From Tiliqua scincoides (Eukaryota; Chordata; Lepidosauria; Squamata; Scincidae): DNA of 64,000 nucleotides. The stretch covers positions 33,523,460 to 33,587,459 of the forward strand of contig NC_089829.1 of the NCBI RefSeq assembly GCF_035046505.1, read 5' to 3'. Every line of letters starts with the position of its first letter. Within the stretch, counting starts at the first letter, position 1. Positions 58,620 through 64,000 of this stretch are shown one piece after another. Below the pieces are notes generated by a model, which did not search any database, was not told where the DNA came from, and saw only the letters and a program-made list of their open reading frames with translations. The position numbers were made by a program, and so were the translations under genes.

Positions 58620-58935
58620 TTGAATCATAGAGTTAGAAGGGACTCACAAGGTCATCTAGTCCACCCCCTGCCTATAGCAGGGAATCCTCCTACAGCATCT
58701 CTAGCAAATACCTGTCAAACCTCTGCTTGAAGATCTCCAGTGAGTGAGAATCCACCTCCTCCCTGGGCGATCTATTCCACCCTGTTCACTGCCCCTTACT
58801 GTCAGGAATTTCTTCCTGATGTCCATCCGATTTAAATATTCCCGCCTCAATATTTCATCTCTGATCAAAAAGAGTCCTGTTGCTGCTTTGCAGTGGAAGG
58901 ACCGCTCATGCATTGTATTTTTTTTGGTCCTCCAG
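58620..58935 (-). mobile_element. CR1 of the bird/turtle-like subfamily (reverse 3' end)
   Basis: AATCATAGAGTTAGAAGGGA, CTCACAAGGTCATCTAGTCC, ACCCCCTGCC, ATTTCTTCCTGATGTCCATC, the familiar archosaur-type CR1 3' UTR in reverse. Distinct from the other CR1 copies here. Confidence 0.8.
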
Positions 58936-59902
58936 ATTATATGGTCAGTCTGTGCACTGAGTGTACCTGGGCTACTGACACAAGAGATGGAACTTTCAGA
59001 GGAGGAAGGCTCCCATGTCTCTACCTGAACCACTTCCAGTTGGAAGGCACTGCGAGACCAGTGATTCACAAAGAGACACAGGGGATACAAATGAGTCAGT
59101 GGAAAGATTATGTGACTGATCTATTTTTAAATGTAAATAACACCTCTGTGGGACCCCAATTCAGGACAGAACAGAGCATGGGGGACTTGCATTCTTTGCT
59201 CCTACTGTAGTCTCAGTCTAGATTGTCCCTCCTGCAAACACTATTTAAGAAAGAAAACGTGCTTTCACTGGCACCAGTTAGAGCTTTCCCCCTTAAAATA
59301 TCTTTCATGGAAGGCACTCTGGATTCAGGCTGCAATGCGGGTAAAGAACAACCCCCCTCTCCTTGTACTGCAATCCTGATTTGAACTGGGGTTCTGCACA
59401 AATACTATTAGCATTCAAAACACAGGCATTCAACACAACAGTCCCAGTTGTGTGATCTGTCATTTAAATTTGGCTGTTATACACACCGAAAGTAACTTAC
59501 CCCGGCTGTAAGATGGAAGTATACCACATTTTAATTTAGACAAAAGGGTGCCTCAGTGAACAGAAGCCTTGAAATGCAGCAGGTTTTATACTGTTGCTAT
59601 TCAGGACCAGGTAAGAGATAATCAGGCAGTCTCCTTTTCAGGGCCTTTTGTGTTGCCAGAAAATGGCTTAAGGATTTTGCATTTGAGCCTGAGAAGAAAC
59701 GATTCAGGGGGGGAAAAAAAGTTTGGCATAGAATTTGTAGTCATTCACAGAAGGAACAATTTATTACTGTTTACAAAAATGCGACAATAATTAGCCAGAT
59801 CATGGGAAGGGAAAACATTTTTGTGTGTCATACTGGAGGAAAAACTTGATTGAAAGACTTTTTTTAAAAACAGCACCAGTTGTGATTCTTTGGGAAACGT
59901 AA

Positions 59903-60449
59903 AGTCCAATCCTATGGGCATGCCCACTGTTGCAAATGTGCCATAAAGCACATTGCGGCAGCATGGAAGGCCCCTGGTGCCAGTGGCAAGGCCCCCGCTG
60001 GCCTGCCATCACGACTCAAGAGGCCCATGCCCACTGGAGCAGATAGGTTCTCTGCAGGGCAGCAGGAGATGGGGAAGGCAGGGCCGGGAAAGGCATTACA
60101 GGATGAGGGGGAGATTCAGGCCCAAGAAGAGCAGTGGCTACCGCTGCATCCTATCCTCTTCCAGGGCCTGAAAGCCCAATACGGAGCAGCCTAGCTTTGC
60201 ACCAGTGATTCAAGTAGACCATCTCTGATCTTGTCTGATCTTGGAAGCTAAGCAAAGTCAGGCCTGGTTAGTACTTGGATGGGAGACCGCTTGGGAATAC
60301 CGGGTGCTGTAGGCTTATACCATAGTCTTTTGAGACTGAAAGTTGCCAACCAACCAGGGATAAGTGGATGAATTCCTATGCTGGATGTGGTGGTTGCTGC
60401 ACCAGCTCCACTGGATGGCAATAGGGTTGAACAATAGGATTGGGCTGTA
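59903..60449. mobile_element. CAATCCTAT-ended element interrupted by a 5S SINE
   Basis: Left AGTCCAATCCTATGGGCATG; complement of right TACAGCCCAATCCTATTGTT. The 5S SINE at 60189 lies within. No coding content seen. Confidence 0.55.
60189..60355 (+). mobile_element. 5S-rRNA-derived SINE (5S-Sauria type)
   Basis: Near-intact 5S internal promoter: GGAAGCTAAGCAAAGTCAGG (box A), CCTGGTTAGTACTTGGATGG, GAGACCGCTTGGGAATACCG (box C) and GGTGCTGTAGGCTT. The first 45 bases are badly diverged. The tail TACCATAGTCTTTTGAGACT, GAAAGTTGCCAACC is the 3' end of the LINE at 25580-25911. A SINE, not a 5S gene: diverged 5' end, LINE tail, and no T-run after the 5S part. Confidence 0.85.
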
Positions 60450-60450
60450 A

Positions 60451-60545
60451 GGCTGCAATCCTACACAGATGTACCTGGGAGTAAGTTCCAGGAATTAAGA
60501 TCAGTAGGGTTTATTTCTGAGTAGACATGTCTAGGCTTGTGCTTG
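60451..60545. repeat. ~90-bp palindromic repeat (CAATCCTA family)
   Basis: GGCTGCAATCCTACACAGAT, ACCTGGGAGTAAGTTCCAGG, TTTATTTCTGAGTAGACATG and TCTAGGCTTGTGC. A further partial copy follows at 60570-60625. Confidence 0.75.
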
Positions 60546-61177
60546 CAAGATCCTGTGCACCTAGAGTAATCCAACCTGGGAGTCAGTCCCATGAAAATAA
60601 ATGGGACTTCTGAGTAGGCAAATATTGCATTTATTAGAAGTAGTACTGATAATATGCTACTGTTTTGCCTAGGCAGAAAAATTTCTCCCTGAAGGCCAAG
60701 ATACTGCCATAGAGGAAGACTGTGGACTAGATTTGCAAAAACGGGTACATGACAATGGGACATCTTGACACTGAGCTGTAGTGGAGGATGCATATTGGCT
60801 GTGTCCAGTGCACTTTGAGTCATATCTCAACAGTAGTGTGCTTGCTTTGCATGAAGGTGGGCCTGCGTTCTATTCCTGGAAACTGCTTAAAAGGCTCTTG
60901 AGAAAACAGAGCTGGGAAAAAAATCATTACCTGACAGTTTGGGTCAAACTAGATGTTACTTTAAGTGCATGCTTTTTTTTCTGTTGTTAAAGAAAAGTTA
61001 AATGGCTGCATGGATCAGAAACATGGCAGGGAGAGAAGGCTTTAACTCTATCCCCTCCACTGTGGTCTTGATCCAGACTGTGGTGATCCACCACTGCCAT
61101 CTGCATAGGAAAAAAGAATGGGCCAGTTAGTGTACAAAACACTGGGGAGCTGATTGTCATACGCATGTGTTGCCTGT

Positions 61178-61545
61178 CAGGATTGGTCCCAAATCTGCTG
61201 GAGCCTGAGATGGTAGCCTACTTCTGAAACTGGGAGGTTGCACCCATCATGACTTGTAACCTGTGATGGACTTTTTCTCCATAAGTCTGTCCAATCCCCC
61301 TTTAAAGGCACCTAGGCCAGATGCCACCACCACATCTTGAGGCAAGGAGTTCTACAGACTAATTACATGCTGGGTAATATTATACCAGAATAATATTTCC
61401 TTCTGTCTGTTCTGACTCTCCCAACACTCGGTTTTAGTGGATGTCTCCTGGTTCTGGTGTTGTATGAGAGGGAAAAGAACATCCCTCTATATCCATCCTC
61501 TGCATCATTTTGTATGTTTCAATCATGCTATTTGACTATGCTCTG
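61178..61545 (-). mobile_element. CR1-type LINE 3' end plus coding C-terminus (reverse)
   Basis: CTTGTAACCTGTGATGGACT, AAAGGCACCTAGGCCAGATG, CAACACTCGGTTTTAGTGGA, TGTTGTATGAGAGGGAAAAG and GCATCATTTTGTATGTTTCA. It reaches further into the ORF than most copies. Confidence 0.7.
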
Positions 61546-62033
61546 CAAATAATGAACACAGGTATAGACTAAACTAATGGCCAGTCCGTTCTGATTTTTA
61601 GATCTCCTGTGGTGCACGAAAAACATTGAGCTATAAAAGTTAGAGACTGGTTGGAAAGAGCTCCACTTCAGGCTGTCTGGAAGATGGTACCCAAGGGTTT
61701 ACAAGCCAGGGAAATTAAAAGCATCTATTAGAGAAGTCTAAATGTAATTAAGTGGATGGAGAAAATCTATCACACTCATTTCCTATCTGCTTGCCTGCCT
61801 GTGCTTGATGAATTAACATTTCGGTAGTACATGCTTGTAGAGACAGCATCTCTGCTGTTTTTCGGTCATCTCCGGGCAAACAATATGATCTCAGTTGGGT
61901 TATTAGTGAGTTTCTCTCTTGTACATGCATGCATTATAAAGTCAAGCATCTTTCATCTCCTGTGGTAGTGATGAAGGACTTGGCTGTAGATTACCAAGTG
62001 CTACGGTTTAAAGACATTATTATTATTTTAAAG

Positions 62034-62270
62034 CAGGGGTCTCCAAACCCTTGTCTGCAGGCCACATTTGGCTTTCAACACCATATTAAAGTATATGATG
62101 TGGCCCTGAAGCAGAAAAGTTTTGAAGCCCGTTTTTAAATATTTTATTCTGCCTTTCTCTTCCCCATTGGGAGGAGCCCAAGGCAATTTACGGTATTTTT
62201 ATTCCTATGTATTAGTAATGTAGTTCTGCCCCCAAGGGGCTCACTATTAGAAAGAAAAACAATTGGGGGA
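62034..62270. mobile_element. hAT left end next to a LINE tail fragment
   Basis: CAGGGGTCTCCAAACCCTTG at 62034 is a hAT terminus preceded by TTTTAAAG; no right terminus seen. From 62137, ATTTTATTCTGCCTTTCTCT and GGAGCCCAAGGCAATTTACG form a reversed LINE tail. Confidence 0.45.
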
Positions 62271-62300
62271 TTAAAAGAAGACAAATTGGAAAATGAATCA

Positions 62301-62814
62301 GAGCGCAATCTTGACGAACTGATCGACTGGCGTAAGTCCCCTGTGCTGGCCCAGGAGTGCCACAAACATGCCATTAAAGCTTGTTAGCGGTTCCTTGCAA
62401 GCAGGCCGAGCCTTTTTGCGCTGGATCCAGATCTGGGCCAGGTGAGTTTGTTGCAGGGGAGTTTGTTGCAGGGGGTTGGAAAGTGTGGCAGGGGTTGGGT
62501 ATTTTTGGGTGGGGGGGGGATGAGCAGACCAGGAGGTGAATTGGGCCGAGGAGGGGGTTGGGATCAGCTGCAGCAATACAGGGCAAATCCTAACCCCTAC
62601 TCCTGGCCCAATCAGCCTTACAGTCTACTTGGATTTGCACTAGCGAATGTGGTGGCGCAGATCTGACTAGCCCCATGGGGTGGCCGGTGCATGACATGGG
62701 GCAAGGGGGAAAATATCCCCTTACCCCGTTGTGCTCCAGGCAGCATCTAACTTGTGCTTGATACAGTGCAGGCCACTTGGTCTGCCTGTTCCAGCACAGA
62801 TTAGGATCGGGCTG
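62301..62814. mobile_element. CAATC-ended element, about 510 bp
   Basis: Left GCGCAATCTTGACGAACTG; complement of right CAGCCCGATCCTAATCTGTG. It has the wording GCACTAGCGAATGTGGTGGC and a TTGTTGCAGGGGAGTTTG direct repeat near 62448-62478. Confidence 0.5.
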
Positions 62815-62919
62815 CCACAAGCATAATTCTTTTCTCTGCCTCACAGGGCTGCTGTATTCAAACAAGTGCACTAACTCCTTGGGCAGTGGGCATGGTGATG
62901 CACCATTGCCCGTCCCGGC

Positions 62920-63140
62920 TGGTTTTCTGGCTGTAACTTTTGATAGAATTGAGATACTTCAACGCTATTTGTTTCATTGCATTCTGGATGAAATTTCACA
63001 TCAAATGATATATAACATGACAGTATTATTTGAAAATATCAAGATTTAAAATTTTTTGATCCTCCCAGTAGTGGTGTCAGCCACCTGTGCGCATCATCCG
63101 GTGCGGCCTGCACCCCCGCACCACCTACCGACACCACTGC
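62920..63140. repeat. Unclassified candidate repeat with stem-loop
   Basis: GGCTGTAACTTTTGATAGAA, TTGAGATACTTCAACGCTAT and GAAATTTCACATCAAATGAT, then AGTGGTGTC (63070-63078) and its exact complement (63130-63138) around a GC-rich 51-bp loop. I believe similar wording is widespread in squamates, but no class can be given. Confidence 0.35.
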
Positions 63141-64000
63141 GGTTGTGTAATCTACCCACTTTCTAGTTGAACTGGAGAAAATGTTCTCTCTTTGTAACAG
63201 CATGTTGGGCAGCCAAGCTATGGCAGGAAAGCTGGTCCATCCCAAAATGCTGTGAGCTGTCGTGGGCCTGCATGCTTTTTTAATCAGGTTTTTTCCACTG
63301 TCCATCTGTTCTAGCAGGAGGTTGCCGATTTGGAGTTGTAGGCATGCACTGCCAAGGGAAGTTCAGAGGTGTGGCTTTTGTGGAATGCAAGCCCGTTGTG
63401 TGTGCTAAAAATTCGTCGTTGCCAAGCAATGCTCTGAGGCATATGATGTGGTCTTGTACACTGATGTGATTCTTTAGGGTAGAAGTTATTACATAGCAGT
63501 ATTAAATTTACTTGTTGAAATAACTCTGCATTGCAACAAACACTGATATTTGCAGATATTTACGCTCTTCAGAATTATCTGCCTATTTCAGGCAGAACTG
63601 AACTGTAGCTCAGGGGAGACGGACTCTTTGTGCCCTTACTATGGCTAGAAGACAAGCAGCGCAAGCCTAAGCGTGTCTACTCAGAAGTAAGTCCCATTGT
63701 GTTCAGTGAGGCTTCAGTTAATTATTCAGAGGATTGAAAACCTTCTATCTTTATCAATATTTGAACATATGGCTTATATAGAATACAACTATATATATGG
63801 ACTTATTTCTGGATGTTTGGAAGCCTTTTGATGACATTATATTTTTAACAGATTCCTTATTAATATGTTTTGTAATCTTTATGCATTCTATTCGTATTAT
63901 TGACATGCCATGGGCCAGAACCATCCCCTGGTAGCTCTCCCAAATGTTACTATCCCAGTAACAAGATTTTAAGGAAGGAAATAGTCCTTCAGGTATCCTG
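63141..64000. other. Intergenic, right edge
   Basis: A partial CAATCCTA-family palindrome at 63661-63714 (CTACTCAGAAGTAAGTCCCA). Otherwise AT-rich with no exon or RNA gene recognised. SHCBP1, the next gene in human order, is not visible. Confidence 0.5.

Noticed and set aside
60189-60315. 5S rRNA gene
   Set aside because: The first third is diverged, the sequence runs into a LINE-type tail, and no terminating T run follows. It is a SINE or pseudogene.
57050-64000. SHCBP1 or another host gene at the right edge
   Set aside because: Expected from human order, but no exon with matching phase or recognisable protein sequence was found.

Overview
This is a eukaryotic nuclear window from a squamate reptile, most likely a lizard. 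Evidence for the host: vertebrate single-copy genes with ordinary GT-AG introns, plus a repeat load typical of squamates. That load includes tRNA-derived Sauria-type SINEs, 5S-rRNA-derived SINEs, 5'-truncated CR1 and L2-like LINEs, MIR relics, and very many small DNA transposons. No operons, CRISPR arrays, LTR elements or virus-derived elements were recognised.

Genes, left to right. (1) The last four coding exons of MYLK3 (cardiac myosin light chain kinase) on the + strand, 1039-6558; the gene starts outside the window. (2) ORC6 (origin recognition complex subunit 6) complete on the - strand, seven coding exons, 8684-17046, 254 aa. (3) VPS35 (retromer core) complete on the + strand, 17 coding exons, 17601-46019, 796 aa. 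(4) A complete histamine H3-receptor-like class A GPCR on the - strand, three coding exons, 49264-56393, 439 aa. I rebuilt every exon from splice sites and phase; all three complete genes close in frame.

MYLK3 and ORC6 converge, and their poly(A) signals lie in one 16-bp stretch (7872-7887). ORC6 and VPS35 diverge from a shared CpG-rich promoter (about 16980-17640) with CCAAT, ETS-like, GC/CACCC and E-box-like motifs. VPS35 and the receptor converge. MYLK3-ORC6-VPS35 is also the human 16q11.2 order; the H3-like receptor next to VPS35 is not part of the human arrangement as I know it.

Most of the rest is transposon. hAT MITEs of several terminal-repeat families lie in the introns, and their 8-bp target duplications nearly all carry a central TA (nnnTAnnn), the signature described for the Buster branch of hAT elements. 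There are also TA-flanked mariner/Tigger-like MITEs, one 1.6-kb TA-flanked element sitting inside an old LINE, a roughly 73-bp TTAA-flanked MITE in three copies, and a dense family of roughly 90-bp imperfect palindromes. VPS35 intron 1 holds a three-level nest (CR1 in hAT in hAT) and two hAT elements sharing one target octamer. I see no new protein-coding system. The points most worth a second look are the extra H3-like receptor, the uniform hAT target signature, the short TTAA MITE, the palindrome family, and the two 5S SINEs with different tails.
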